64,000 nt of DNA, taken from the NCBI RefSeq assembly GCF_002940945.1, contig NZ_PNFV01000008.1, positions 1 to 64,000 on the forward strand, given 5' to 3'. This DNA is from Limosilactobacillus pontis (lineage in GTDB: Bacteria > Bacillota > Bacilli > Lactobacillales > Lactobacillaceae). A program made the position numbers and the translations under genes. The notes under the pieces were generated by a model. That model saw only the letters and a list, made by a program, of their open reading frames with translations, had not been told where the DNA came from and ran no database searches. Positions 36,938 to 46,448 of the stretch are shown here, piece after piece (the first letter of the stretch is position 1; each line of letters starts with the position of its first letter).

Positions 36938-37200
36938 TGGGCAGAAAGTCCGTGACTTTAGTCGTGGGATGAGCGCCCATTCTTGATATAATTAATATAT
37001 AGTGGCAAAAAAACGTTAGAAATTCGTGAATGGACATGTCCAAAGTGTAGTGTTCATCACGGCTGTTGGTTAGGGACTAATCATACTAAGGGAGTGGAGT
37101 TTTGCAAATTAGGTAGCGTAAATACACGTGTAAGATCTTAATCCTACTTTGCTTTCCTGGAAACCACTGCCTTTAAGCGGTGTGTAGTTCATTTGCACCG
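36938..37200 (+). mobile_element. Decayed IS200/IS605-type (TnpB) element
   Basis: The 418-bp gap between rny and mutS holds an IS605-like relic. A hairpin CCGTGACTTTAGTCGTGG (36950-36967) resembles the CCACGACTTTAGTCGTGG ends of such elements. A TnpB zinc-ribbon fragment follows (36992-37141), then a second hairpin CACTGC, CTTTAA loop, GCGGTG (37165-37182). Order hairpin, TnpB tail, hairpin fits an internally deleted copy. The remaining 90 bp before mutS show no gene; they are A/T-rich and probably hold its promoter. Confidence 0.55.
36992..37141 (+). pseudogene. TnpB C-terminal zinc-ribbon fragment
   Basis: The frame ending at TAA 37139-37141 reads KKTLEIREWTCPKCSVHH, which matches the second CxxC half of the zinc ribbon in IS605 TnpB proteins (REWxCPxCxxxHDRD). 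After HH the frame loses similarity; one frame over, near 37083, ILRE resembles the usual NILxEG tail, suggesting a frameshift. The RuvC domain is gone, so no activity is possible. Confidence 0.55.
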
Positions 37201-37299
37201 AATGGGGTCAGAAAATATAATTGAACTATGTAAAAAAACATGAACAAATAAAGAGCTACCGTATTATTTAATTAGTGAATATTTGATGAGGTGAGACAT

Positions 37300-39954
37300 T
37301 TGACAAAAAAACTGACACCAATGATGGAACAATATCAAAAGGTAAAGGACCAGTATCCGGACGCCTTCCTGTTCTACCGGTTGGGAGACTTCTATGAGCT
37401 CTTTAATGATGATGCGGTGAAGGGGGCCCAGCTGTTGGAGCTGACCCTGACGACCCGTAACCATAGTGCGAAGAACCCAATTCCAATGTGTGGGGTGCCT
37501 CACCGGGCAGTGAAAAACTACGTTGACATCTTGATTGATAAGGGCTACAAGGTCGCTATTTGTGAACAGATGGAGGACCCAAAGAAGGCTAAGGGGATGG
37601 TCAAGCGGGCAGTTACCCGTTTGGTCACGCCGGGAACCCAGATGGACATGACCGGCGATGCTGCCCGTCAGAATAACTATTTGACGGCGATCAGTGTGGC
37701 GCAGGGGAAGTTTAACCTCGCTTACACCGACCTCTCGACTGGTGAACTGAAAACTACCACTCTCGATAGCGTCAGTGCGATTGTCAACGAACTGGTCAAC
37801 CTGCGCAGCAAGGAGACGGTCGTCGATGACCACTTGCCGGACGCACTGACTAACCAGCTGACTAAACGCAACATTCTCCAGTCCCACCAGCCGAAGATCC
37901 TCAAGAACGCTGAGGTGAGCTACCTAACTCAGGACCTGGCTTCTGACGATCAGCAGCATGTGGTGGCATTGCTGGTGTCCTACCTGTTGACAACTCAGAA
38001 GCGTTCTCTGGCCCACATGCAGCGGGCCGTAGCTTACCAGCCGAGTGCCTTTATGAAGATTGATCACTATTCTAAGACCAACTTGGAGCTAATGACCAAC
38101 ATGCGGAGTGGCAAGCGTCAGGGGACCCTATCATGGCTGCTGGACGAGACGAAGACGGCGATGGGGAGTCGTCTACTGAAGCGCTGGTTGGACCGGCCCC
38201 TAATTGATCCGGACCAAATCAGTGCGCGTCAGGATAAGGTTCAAGAGCTCCTCGACCATTACTTCGAACGTAGCAATCTCCAGCAGGAGTTGATCAAGGT
38301 TTATGACCTGGAGCGCCTTGCCGGTCGTGTGGCCTACGGGAGCGTCAACGGGCGTGATTTGATCCAGCTGAAGACCTCTCTTCAGCAGGTTCCCAAGATC
38401 AAGTATGTCCTGGAGACCCTTGATTCACCGGTCTTCGAATCCCTGGAGAAACGTCTTGACCCATTGAGCGACGTGGCTAGCCTGATCGATTCCGCCATCG
38501 TTGATGACCCGCCGATTGCCGTTACCGATGGCGGGCTGATTAAGCCAGGTTATAACAAGCAGCTTGACCAGTATCGGGACGCGATGAATAACGGGAAACG
38601 CTGGATCGCCGACCTTCAAGCTCACGAGCGTGAAGTCACTGGGATCAATAACCTAAAGATTGGTTATAATCACGTCTTCGGCTATTACATTGAGGTCACC
38701 AAGGTCAACCTGAGCAAGATTCCCCAGGATCGTTATGAACGCAAGCAAACCTTAGTTAATGCCGAGCGTTTCTCGACTCCGGAATTGAAGGAGAAGGAGG
38801 CCCTGATTATGGGGGCTCAGGAGAAGTCTACGGCCTTAGAATATGACCTCTTTGTTGATATTCGTGAACGAGTCAAGAAGGAGATTAAACGGCTGCAACG
38901 GCTGGCCCAGGCCTTATCCGAGTTGGACGTCCTGCAGAGCTTTGCGGTGGTTAGCGAAGATTATCACTTCGTCCGGCCACGGATGAATACCGGCCATACC
39001 CTAAAGATCAAGGATGGCCGTCATCCGGTTGTCGAGAAGTTTATGGGTCACCAGGAATACGTTCCCAACGATGTTATGATGGATGATCAGACTGATATCC
39101 TACTGATCACCGGGCCTAACATGTCCGGAAAGAGTACATATATGCGTCAGCTGGCCCTGACAGCGGTGATGGCGCAGATGGGGTGCTTTGTACCAGCCAA
39201 GTCGGCTGAGTTACCGATTTTTGACCAGATCTTCACCAGGATTGGGGCGGCTGATGACTTAATCTCCGGGGAGAGTACCTTCATGGTTGAGATGATGGAG
39301 GCCAACAATGCCCTCGTTCATGCAACTGACCATAGCCTGATTCTCTTCGATGAAATCGGGCGGGGGACCGCGACCTACGACGGGATGGCCCTGGCTCAGG
39401 CGATTATCGAGTATGTTCACCAGCATGTCCGGGCCAAGACCCTCTTTTCAACCCACTATCACGAATTGACGGCTCTGGAGAACACCCTATCCCGGTTAAA
39501 GAACGTCCATGTGGGAGCTACTGAGAAGAATGGCGAACTGGTCTTCCTCCATAAGGTTAGTGCCGGTCCAGCGGACAAATCCTACGGGATCCATGTTGCT
39601 AAATTGGCGGGGATGCCGGATACTCTGCTGAAACGGGCTGACCAGATTCTCCAGAAGCTGGAGAAGAAGGCAACCACCCTGCCAACTCCAACTAAAGCAA
39701 ATACGGCGGTCTATAAATCAGCCACGTCGGCGGACCGGGTAAAGGAAACAACCGGGACGCCAAGTGTTCCTACCAGTAATAGCCCGGCGGTTGACGCCAA
39801 TGGGCAGATGGAGCTGTTTACCCCAGTCCCGCCGAAGCGCCGGTCCAATAAGGGGGATAAGATCCTCCACCAGCTCAAGGAGCTCAACCTGATGGGGATG
39901 ACACCGATGGAAGTAATGAATCAGATTTATCAATGGCAGGAAAAACTGAAGTGA
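37300..39954 (+). CDS. mutS: DNA mismatch repair protein MutS
   Basis: 884 residues. The mismatch-probing FYE is in [10 protein letters not shown] near the N-terminus; Walker [14 protein letters not shown], the DEIGRGT Walker B/signature and STHYHEL H-motif follow. The tail after about 800 is a Thr/Pro/Ser-rich linker and a short C-terminal domain. TTG 37300 follows GAGGTGA by 5 bases; a GTG at 37291 lies inside that site. Followed by mutL with a 10-bp gap. Confidence 0.95.
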   Translation: MTKKLTPMMEQYQKVKDQYPDAFLFYRLGDFYELFNDDAVKGAQLLELTLTTRNHSAKNPIPMCGVPHRAVKNYVDILIDKGYKVAICEQMEDPKKAKGMVKRAVTRLVTPGTQMDMTGDAARQNNYLTAISVAQGKFNLAYTDLSTGELKTTTLDSVSAIVNELVNLRSKETVVDDHLPDALTNQLTKRNILQSHQPKILKNAEVSYLTQDLASDDQQHVVALLVSYLLTTQKRSLAHMQRAVAYQPSAFMKIDHYSKTNLELMTNMRSGKRQGTLSWLLDETKTAMGSRLLKRWLDRPLIDPDQISARQDKVQELLDHYFERSNLQQELIKVYDLERLAGRVAYGSVNGRDLIQLKTSLQQVPKIKYVLETLDSPVFESLEKRLDPLSDVASLIDSAIVDDPPIAVTDGGLIKPGYNKQLDQYRDAMNNGKRWIADLQAHEREVTGINNLKIGYNHVFGYYIEVTKVNLSKIPQDRYERKQTLVNAERFSTPELKEKEALIMGAQEKSTALEYDLFVDIRERVKKEIKRLQRLAQALSELDVLQSFAVVSEDYHFVRPRMNTGHTLKIKDGRHPVVEKFMGHQEYVPNDVMMDDQTDILLITGPNMSGKSTYMRQLALTAVMAQMGCFVPAKSAELPIFDQIFTRIGAADDLISGESTFMVEMMEANNALVHATDHSLILFDEIGRGTATYDGMALAQAIIEYVHQHVRAKTLFSTHYHELTALENTLSRLKNVHVGATEKNGELVFLHKVSAGPADKSYGIHVAKLAGMPDTLLKRADQILQKLEKKATTLPTPTKANTAVYKSATSADRVKETTGTPSVPTSNSPAVDANGQMELFTPVPPKRRSNKGDKILHQLKELNLMGMTPMEVMNQIYQWQEKLK

Positions 39955-39964
39955 GGTGAATAGT

Positions 39965-41986
39965 GTGGGAAAGATTCACGAGCTAGACACGGTCTTGGCC
40001 GACCAGATTGCTGCCGGGGAGGTGATTGAGCGGCCGGCCTCAATTGTTAAGGAACTGGTTGAAAATGCCTTAGATGCTCATAGCCGACGGGTTGACATCA
40101 TCGTGGAAAACTCGGGACTTGACAGCATCCGTGTAATCGATGATGGTGAGGGGATCGCCAATGATGACGTGCAATTGGCCTTCCAACGGCACGCAACTAG
40201 CAAGATTGCTAGTCGCAAGGACCTTTTTAAAGTGCAGACAATGGGCTTTCGGGGTGAGGCCCTACCCAGCATTGCCTCTGTTGCTGATGTCAGGATGGTG
40301 ACCGCTCAGGCTGGCCAGGACGCCGGTACCCAGATTCACATCCGGGGTGGCGAGACCCTAGATAAGAAACCCGCCGCTGCCCGGCAAGGGACCGATGTCC
40401 GGGTCACTGACCTCTTTTTCAATACTCCGGCCCGTCTGAAGTATCTCAAATCGCCCCAGACAGAACTGACCAGAATCACAGATATTATTAATCGATTGGC
40501 CTTAGCTAACCCAGCTGTTGCCTTCAGCTTTACCCACAACGATAAGGAAATCTTCCGTTCGGCCGGTAATGATAATCTCCAACAGGTTATTGCTGCCATC
40601 TATGGAATCAAGGCTGGGCGTAAAATGCTATCAATTGCTGGCCAAGACGATGATTTTGCGGTCACTGGCTTTGTCTCGTTGCCTGAGTTGACCCGGGCAT
40701 CACGCCAGTACATCACGATTACGATCAATCACCGTTATATCCGTAACTTCGAACTGACTAAGGCGATTATTCAGGGCTATGAATCCAAGTTGATGGTTGG
40801 TCGTTACCCGATTGCGGTTGTTAATGTCGAACTCGATCCGGTTCTGGTTGATGTGAATGTTCATCCGGCTAAGCGGGAGGTCCGACTGAGTAAGGAAGAT
40901 CAGCTTACCAAGCTCATTGCCAGAACGATTCGGCAACGACTTGCCGGTGAAAACCTGATTCCCGATGTTGGTCCGGCCACATTGGGACCAAGCGCCGACG
41001 ACATTGCTGCCCTTGACCAACGTCTGAATGAGGCCGCCAGTCACTACCAGGTCGGTGGGGCGACACACTTCCAGCCGGATGAAGCAGCACCGCAGAGTGC
41101 TCAGTCGGCTACCAGTCCAAGTGCCGGACCAGCCAATGCTGATGCTGACGACAGTCAGGTGGCAGCACCGGTGGTTATCCATCACGTTGCTGAATTGGAA
41201 GGTCCGGCAATGCAAGCCTTCGATCAACGTTACCGAACGGAGGGGGATGCCCAGCCATTTGGCTATCCCATGGATGATACTCTAGCCTCAAGCCAGTCAG
41301 TGCACTCGGCCCAGAATCTAGAGCTTGACGTCCACGATAAGAGCGATGAGGCTAAACAGCGTTTCCCGGATCTCCAATACATTGGCCAGCTCCAGGGGAC
41401 CTTTCTCCTGGCCCAGGCCGGGGACGGACTCTACATCGTCGATCAGCACGCTGCTCAGGAGCGGATCAACTACGAACGTTACCGCAAGGAGGTTGGTCAG
41501 GTCAGCGGTGCCCAACAGGCCTTTCTGGTGCCACTGGTACTGAACTACTCGACAGTTGATGCGATGACCATCAATCAGCACCGCGATACCCTGGCCGGAG
41601 TAGGGCTGAACCTGGAACCATTTGGGCAGAACAGTTTCATTCTCCGCTCTCACCCAACCTGGTTTAAGGAGGGGCAAGAGGAGGACACTGCTCGGGAGAT
41701 GATTGAGTGGCTACTTAAGAATGGCAAGATCACCGTCCGGGAGTTTCGAATGAAGACAGCAATCATGATGAGTTGCAAGCGGGCGATCAAGGCTAATCAC
41801 CACCTTGATGATCGTGAGGCTAAGGCTCTCCTGCACCGCCTGCCACAGTGTGAAAATCCTTTCAACTGTCCCCATGGGCGGCCGGTGACAGTCCACTTCA
41901 ATGATCAGGACCTGGAGAAGATGTTTAAACGGATCCAGGACAGTCACACTCCATTTGCTGACGAGTTTGACGATCACGAATTTTAA
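39965..41986 (+). CDS. mutL: DNA mismatch repair protein MutL
   Basis: 673 residues. GHKL ATPase motifs: ELVENALDA, DDGEGI and MGFRGEALPSIASV. A long acidic/Ala/Ser linker spans about 350-470. The C-terminal endonuclease motif DQHAAQERINYE matches DQHAx2Ex4E, with CPHGRP near the end, so this is a nicking MutL as in bacteria without MutH. GTG 39965 follows GAGGTGA by 5 bases. Confidence 0.95.
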   Translation: MGKIHELDTVLADQIAAGEVIERPASIVKELVENALDAHSRRVDIIVENSGLDSIRVIDDGEGIANDDVQLAFQRHATSKIASRKDLFKVQTMGFRGEALPSIASVADVRMVTAQAGQDAGTQIHIRGGETLDKKPAAARQGTDVRVTDLFFNTPARLKYLKSPQTELTRITDIINRLALANPAVAFSFTHNDKEIFRSAGNDNLQQVIAAIYGIKAGRKMLSIAGQDDDFAVTGFVSLPELTRASRQYITITINHRYIRNFELTKAIIQGYESKLMVGRYPIAVVNVELDPVLVDVNVHPAKREVRLSKEDQLTKLIARTIRQRLAGENLIPDVGPATLGPSADDIAALDQRLNEAASHYQVGGATHFQPDEAAPQSAQSATSPSAGPANADADDSQVAAPVVIHHVAELEGPAMQAFDQRYRTEGDAQPFGYPMDDTLASSQSVHSAQNLELDVHDKSDEAKQRFPDLQYIGQLQGTFLLAQAGDGLYIVDQHAAQERINYERYRKEVGQVSGAQQAFLVPLVLNYSTVDAMTINQHRDTLAGVGLNLEPFGQNSFILRSHPTWFKEGQEEDTAREMIEWLLKNGKITVREFRMKTAIMMSCKRAIKANHHLDDREAKALLHRLPQCENPFNCPHGRPVTVHFNDQDLEKMFKRIQDSHTPFADEFDDHEF

Positions 41987-42005
41987 CGAAAAGTAGGTTG
42001 AATCA

Positions 42006-42599
42006 ATGTATGAATATTTGACGGGGTTGGTTACTAGCGTGACTCCCCAGTATGTTGTCCTAGAAGTCGGTGGGGTCGGCTACCAGTTATTTGTGGCAAA
42101 TCCCTACCGCTTTCAGGAAGATGCAGAGAAAAAGGTCCGAATCTACGTTTACCAAGCAGTACGTGACGACGCCATCACACTGTTTGGTTTCATTGACCGG
42201 GCCGAGAAACAGCTCTTTTTACAGCTGATTAACGTTTCCGGAATCGGGCCGAAAAGTGCCTTGGCAATTCTGGCCAATCCTGACCACCAGGGATTGATTG
42301 ACGCGATTGCCAACGATAACGTTGGCTACTTGACCAAATTCCCTGGGATTGGCAAGAAGACGGCCTCCCAAATTGTTCTGGACCTCAAGGATAAGGTGGC
42401 CGGTATGACAAGTACCGCCCTGTTTTCCCCGGCAGTCCCAGTGGAGGCGGATAATCCGGCCCTGCAAGATGCCTTATCCGCTTTGTCTGCCCTAGGCTAT
42501 AAGGAGCGGGACATCAAACGGATCAAGAAGCAATTATTAAAGGTGGACGCTAATACGACCCAAGAGTACCTGAGTCAGGCGTTAGCCCTGATTAACTAG
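42006..42599 (+). CDS. ruvA: Holliday junction DNA helicase subunit RuvA
   Basis: 197 residues. N-terminal OB fold (MYEYLTGLV), helix-hairpin-helix motifs [13 protein letters not shown] and [19 protein letters not shown], and the mobile C-terminal domain III contacting RuvB. AAGTAGG before the ATG; 15 bp before ruvB. Confidence 0.96.
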   Translation: MYEYLTGLVTSVTPQYVVLEVGGVGYQLFVANPYRFQEDAEKKVRIYVYQAVRDDAITLFGFIDRAEKQLFLQLINVSGIGPKSALAILANPDHQGLIDAIANDNVGYLTKFPGIGKKTASQIVLDLKDKVAGMTSTALFSPAVPVEADNPALQDALSALSALGYKERDIKRIKKQLLKVDANTTQEYLSQALALIN

Positions 42600-42614
42600 T
42601 TAGGAGGCGATTAG

Positions 42615-43628
42615 ATGGCTGAGGATCATGGACTGATGTCCGATCATTCCCAAAACGACGCGGAGGAACAGATTGAGATGACATTGCGTCCACAACGTCT
42701 GCGTGACTATATCGGTCAGGATAAAATTAAACATGAACTGAGTGTTTATATTCAGGCAGCACAGGCGCGTGAGGAAGCGTTAGACCATGTCCTGTTGTAT
42801 GGCCCCCCGGGCCTGGGAAAGACAACCCTGGCAATGGTGATTGCCCACGAGATGGGGGTTAATATCAAGACCACCAGTGGGCCAGCGATCGAGAAGCCTG
42901 GTGACCTGGTGGCTATGCTTAATGAGCTTAAGCCTGGCGATGTCCTTTTCATCGACGAGATTCACCGCCTGCCCAAGGTAGTCGAAGAGATGCTCTATTC
43001 GGCGATGGAGGATTACTACATTGATATTGTGGTCGGGGAGGGGCCAACCGCCCACCCGGTTCATTTCCCCTTGCCACCCTTTACCCTGATTGGGGCCACT
43101 ACCCGAGCCGGAATGTTATCTGCCCCACTACGGGATCGCTTTGGTATTGTCGAGCATATGAACTATTACAACCAGGATGAACTCAAACAAATCATCTTTC
43201 GTTCGGCTAAGATCTTTGAAACCCAGATCGAGGATGAGGGGGCTCATGAGTTAGCACTGCGATCCCGAGGGACTCCTCGAATCGCCAACCGTCTGCTCAA
43301 GCGAGTTCGCGACTTTGCTCAGGTAGCGGGGAAGCCCAGCATTGACTCTGCTACTGTCAGCAAGGCCCTTGACCTGCTCCAGGTAGACCGTCAGGGGCTC
43401 GATGAGATTGATCGTAAAATGCTATTGACAATGATCAACTACTACCATGGTGGCCCAGTCGGCCTGAAGACGATCGCCGCCAACATCGGCGAAGAAACCA
43501 ACACGATTGAGGAAATGTATGAACCCTACCTGCTGCAGATTGGCTTTATCAGCCGAACACCACGGGGGCGGGTGGTTACGCCAGATGCTTACCGGCACCT
43601 GGGAATCAGCTATCCAACGGATAAATGA
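42615..43628 (+). CDS. ruvB: Holliday junction DNA helicase RuvB
   Basis: 337 residues. [12 protein letters not shown], Walker [10 protein letters not shown] near residues 58-66, Walker [10 protein letters not shown], sensor 1 GATTRAG and the C-terminal winged helix ([10 protein letters not shown]). Motor for branch migration with RuvA. The stop overlaps the first possible ATG of the TGT-like gene. Confidence 0.97.
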   Translation: MAEDHGLMSDHSQNDAEEQIEMTLRPQRLRDYIGQDKIKHELSVYIQAAQAREEALDHVLLYGPPGLGKTTLAMVIAHEMGVNIKTTSGPAIEKPGDLVAMLNELKPGDVLFIDEIHRLPKVVEEMLYSAMEDYYIDIVVGEGPTAHPVHFPLPPFTLIGATTRAGMLSAPLRDRFGIVEHMNYYNQDELKQIIFRSAKIFETQIEDEGAHELALRSRGTPRIANRLLKRVRDFAQVAGKPSIDSATVSKALDLLQVDRQGLDEIDRKMLLTMINYYHGGPVGLKTIAANIGEETNTIEEMYEPYLLQIGFISRTPRGRVVTPDAYRHLGISYPTDK

Positions 43629-43639
43629 AGGAAGAGACG

Positions 43640-44710
43640 ATGAGTAAGAAGTTAACCTTTCAGATCAAACAGCAATACCGGAATATGCGGGTCGGTACGG
43701 TGACGGTTAACGGCCGTCAGTTGACGACCCCGGCAATCGTCCAGACGGGGAGTGCCCTGACTATCCTGACTCCGACAGAGCTGAAGGCGTGCGGGGTTCA
43801 GGCCATCAAGCAGGATGCTATCGATTACTGGTGTGATAGTCAGTCCGGGGACCTACACGATTTGCTCGGCTGGCCCGGGATTCTGGTGACATCTTCTGGG
43901 GCTGAGCGGGCTTATCAATGGGCTAAACCCCGTGGTCGTAAACAGGATGGAGTCAGTTTCCATGACCCTAATAGCGGCCAGCTGAAGTTTTACACCCCCG
44001 AGGCGGCCTTGACTATGCAGAAGGAACTCGGGACCGACATCAGTCAGGGTTTTGCTCGGGATGATGACTACTTTGCACCAGTCGACGACCTCAATGTGGC
44101 TGCTGAGCAAACAGCCGGGTGGCTGACCGCCCAACCGGCACTAGCTGGTGACCTGGCTCCGGTGGTCGGGGGAGGTTTGAAAAGGGTTCGCCAAGCCAGC
44201 CAGGCTGCTGTTCCGGCAACCGTGACCGGCTATAGTATTCTGGGGGTTGGTCCGGATGTGCCAACCGCTGAGCAAGTTCGCTTGCTCAGCGAGTTGATAG
44301 ACATGCTGGAGCCTGCTAAGCTGCGCTACCTGCCGACGACCGGCGACTTTCATCAGTTGGTCGCCATGCTGTTAGGTGGGGTTGACATGATCGATAGTGA
44401 TTTAGCTGGTCGTGAAGCCGCGATGGGAAACGCCCTGGTTGGCCTGGAGCGGCTCCACCTTGATCGGGAGCGTTTTGCTGATGACGGTCACCCACTAGCG
44501 GAGCGGTGTAGTTGTCCAACCTGTCGCGCTGGAGTTTCTCGGGCGACAATTCACCACTTCTTGATTACCGGTCAACCGGTCGGGGAGCGTTATCTGCTCC
44601 TCCATAACCTCTTCGCCGTCAATCAATTAGTTGCACATGTGCGGTCGATGATTGCGAGAAAACAGGTATCAGACGACCTGCGTAAATTTGCTGAACAGCA
44701 TGACCAATAG
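43640..44710 (+). CDS. Divergent tRNA-guanine transglycosylase homologue, active site largely replaced
   Basis: 356 residues, TGT-like fold along the whole length. Compared from memory with bacterial TGT: the LTDSGGFQ motif (general acid/base Asp) reads VTSSGAER at 83-90; FDECPP reads FARDDD at 138-143; the IVQGG glutamine reads VVGGG at 175-179; IGGLSVGE reads ILGVGPDV. Retained are GVDMID with the nucleophile-position Asp252, and the zinc site Cys290, Cys292, Cys295 and His322 (CSCPTC...LHN). So fold and metal are kept but preQ1/guanine recognition is not. It occupies the place of queA-tgt between ruvB and yajC, and no queA is present. The ATG at 43640 has AAGGAAG 6 bases before; ATG 43625 overlaps the ruvB stop. 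Confidence 0.8.
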   Translation: MSKKLTFQIKQQYRNMRVGTVTVNGRQLTTPAIVQTGSALTILTPTELKACGVQAIKQDAIDYWCDSQSGDLHDLLGWPGILVTSSGAERAYQWAKPRGRKQDGVSFHDPNSGQLKFYTPEAALTMQKELGTDISQGFARDDDYFAPVDDLNVAAEQTAGWLTAQPALAGDLAPVVGGGLKRVRQASQAAVPATVTGYSILGVGPDVPTAEQVRLLSELIDMLEPAKLRYLPTTGDFHQLVAMLLGGVDMIDSDLAGREAAMGNALVGLERLHLDRERFADDGHPLAERCSCPTCRAGVSRATIHHFLITGQPVGERYLLLHNLFAVNQLVAHVRSMIARKQVSDDLRKFAEQHDQ

Positions 44711-44774
44711 TGGCTTTTTATAATAAAGTTTGTTACAGTTATTGGTGAGTATTTTTGAAGGGATGGATATTACT

Positions 44775-45248
44775 GTGAATAGTTTAACTTTTGGAATTTT
44801 AGGTGCCGCTAGTGCGGGAGCAAGTAGTTACTCCGGAATCATCCTAATCCTGTTGATGATTGCTCTGATGTACTTCTTCATGATTCGGCCACAACAGAAA
44901 CAACGTAAGCAACACCAAGATATGATGAGTAACCTGCATCCTGGGGATGAGGTTGTCACCATCGGTCGGCTGCACGGTAAGATCGATTCGATCAACGAAA
45001 CTGACCGGACGGTAACCTTAGACTGTGAAGGAATTTACCTTACCTTTGATATGGTAGCCATTGCCAGGGTTGTTAAGACCGATAGCAGTAAGGAAAATAC
45101 CGCCGATCAACCAGCTTCAGCTGCACCAGCGGCTGACACCAGCGACCAACCGACTGCTGACGAGAAGGCTTCAGCAGCAGATAAAGCAGCCACGGATGAT
45201 TCCGCGGCCGACTCCGCTAGCGACCAGGCTGCCGATCAGGAAAAGTAA
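44775..45248 (+). CDS. yajC: Preprotein translocase subunit YajC
   Basis: Accessory Sec membrane protein (157 residues). One N-terminal helix (GIILILLMIALMYFFMIRP), the RPQQKQRKQHQDMM motif and the beta-rich GDEVVTIGRLHGKI domain are standard. From about residue 100 a tail of ~55 residues consists mostly of Ala, Asp, Ser and Thr, longer than in most YajC proteins. GTG 44775 chosen, with GAAGGGA upstream; the ATG at 44763 is too close to that site. Confidence 0.88.
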   Translation: MNSLTFGILGAASAGASSYSGIILILLMIALMYFFMIRPQQKQRKQHQDMMSNLHPGDEVVTIGRLHGKIDSINETDRTVTLDCEGIYLTFDMVAIARVVKTDSSKENTADQPASAAPAADTSDQPTADEKASAADKAATDDSAADSASDQAADQEK

Positions 45249-45402
45249 TTGACTAATCCTGTAAAAAGTGGGAAACTTTTAACGGAAGTTTGATTAAATG
45301 CGCTTACCGCCCGTTTTCTCAGACACGACGTTTACGCGTCTTTATCCCTTGCTGAGGGCTGCATTTCCTTAGTGAGACTGTAAATACAGGAGGGAAATTC
45401 TA
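45249..45402 (+). promoter_or_regulatory. Long possibly structured leader of gnd
   Basis: 154 bp without a gene. GACG/CGTC around TTTACG near 45328-45341, an outer CTCAG/CTGAG pair (about 45319 and 45354) and CCTTAGTGAGAC near 45367 can form alternative stems before the AGGAGGG. No known riboswitch class recognised and no clean promoter seen. Confidence 0.35.
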
Positions 45403-46308
45403 ATGCAAATCGGATTGATTGGTTTAGGTAAGATGGGTATCCACCTTTGCCAAAACATGTTGCGCAATGACAACCAAGTGGTTGCCTTTGACCTTGACAA
45501 GAAGTTAGTTGAAGAAGCTGCTTCTTATGGTGCCGAGCCTGCCTACACCCTGGAAGAAATGGTTAAGAAGCTTAACCAGCCACGGACCGTTTGGGTCATG
45601 GTTCCAGCCGGCAAGCCAACTGATTCTACGATGGACCAACTAGCAGACCTGCTCGATGCTGACGATACGGTTATCGATGGTGGAAACACTTTCTGGAAGG
45701 ACTCCGTACGTCATAACCGTATGTTCACCGAAAAGGGTATTCACTACTTCGACTGCGGTTCTTCCGGTGGTTGGAAGGGTGCTCTTAAAGACGGTAATTT
45801 CATGATCGGTGGGGATGACGAGGACATCTTCAACGAACGTCTTGCTCCATTATTCGACGGTATTGCTAAGAAGGATGGTTACCTTTACACCGGTAAGGCT
45901 GGCTCTGGTCACTACCTTAAGATGGTTCACAATGCCATTGAATACGGAATGATGGAAGCCATTGGTGAAGGTTTCGAAATTCTGGAAGCTTCTGACTTCG
46001 ACTACGACAATGCAGCCGTTTCCAAGATGTGGAACCATGGTTCTGTTATCCGTTCCTGGCTGATGGAACTGGCTCAAGAAGCCTTTGAAAAGGACCCACA
46101 CCTGGATAAGATTGCCGGTCGGATGCACAGTTCTGGTGAAGCTCACTGGACCCTGATGGACGCAATGGACAAGCAAATACCAACACCAGTCATCTACGAA
46201 GCATTAAGTCAGCGGTTCCGTTCAATGCAAGACGACTCCTTCGATGGAAAGGTTGTTTCTGCATTGCGGAACGGTTTTGGTGGCCACGCAATGGACGCTG
46301 CCAAGTAA
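45403..46308 (+). CDS. gnd: 6-phosphogluconate dehydrogenase, decarboxylating (short GndA/YqeC type)
   Basis: 301 residues, the short class of 6PGDH. Rossmann motif GLIGLGKMG at the N-terminus, the substrate motif DCGSSGGWKGA and the catalytic lysine/asparagine in GHYLKMVHNAIEYG. It oxidises 6-phosphogluconate to ribulose 5-phosphate, a central step of the phosphoketolase pathway in heterofermenters. Codon use is strongly biased (GGT, AAG, TTC), as expected for a very abundant enzyme. AGGAGGG precedes the ATG. Confidence 0.95.
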   Translation: MQIGLIGLGKMGIHLCQNMLRNDNQVVAFDLDKKLVEEAASYGAEPAYTLEEMVKKLNQPRTVWVMVPAGKPTDSTMDQLADLLDADDTVIDGGNTFWKDSVRHNRMFTEKGIHYFDCGSSGGWKGALKDGNFMIGGDDEDIFNERLAPLFDGIAKKDGYLYTGKAGSGHYLKMVHNAIEYGMMEAIGEGFEILEASDFDYDNAAVSKMWNHGSVIRSWLMELAQEAFEKDPHLDKIAGRMHSSGEAHWTLMDAMDKQIPTPVIYEALSQRFRSMQDDSFDGKVVSALRNGFGGHAMDAAK

Positions 46309-46376
46309 ACTAATGATTTTCTATTAGTTTCTTTAATAAATACCTCTCGCCAATTAGCGGGAGGTATTTATTTTTT
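46307..46376 (+). terminator. Tandem terminators of gnd
   Basis: First hairpin AAACTAAT/ATTAGTTT (46307-46330) with CTTT; second AATACCTC.CGC.../GCG.GAGGTATT (46339-46368) followed by TATTTTTTA. Confidence 0.85.
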
Positions 46377-46380
46377 AAAA

Positions 46381-46409
46381 TTGGCCCGCTTGACGATTAC
46401 TGGTATACT
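46381..46409 (+). promoter_or_regulatory. Promoter of nrnA-helicase operon
   Basis: TTGGCC (46381-46386), 17-bp spacer ending TGG, TATACT (46404-46409), an extended -10. Confidence 0.7.
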
Positions 46410-46448
46410 TAATTATTAGAACAATTTTGGATAAGAGGGTAAATAATC

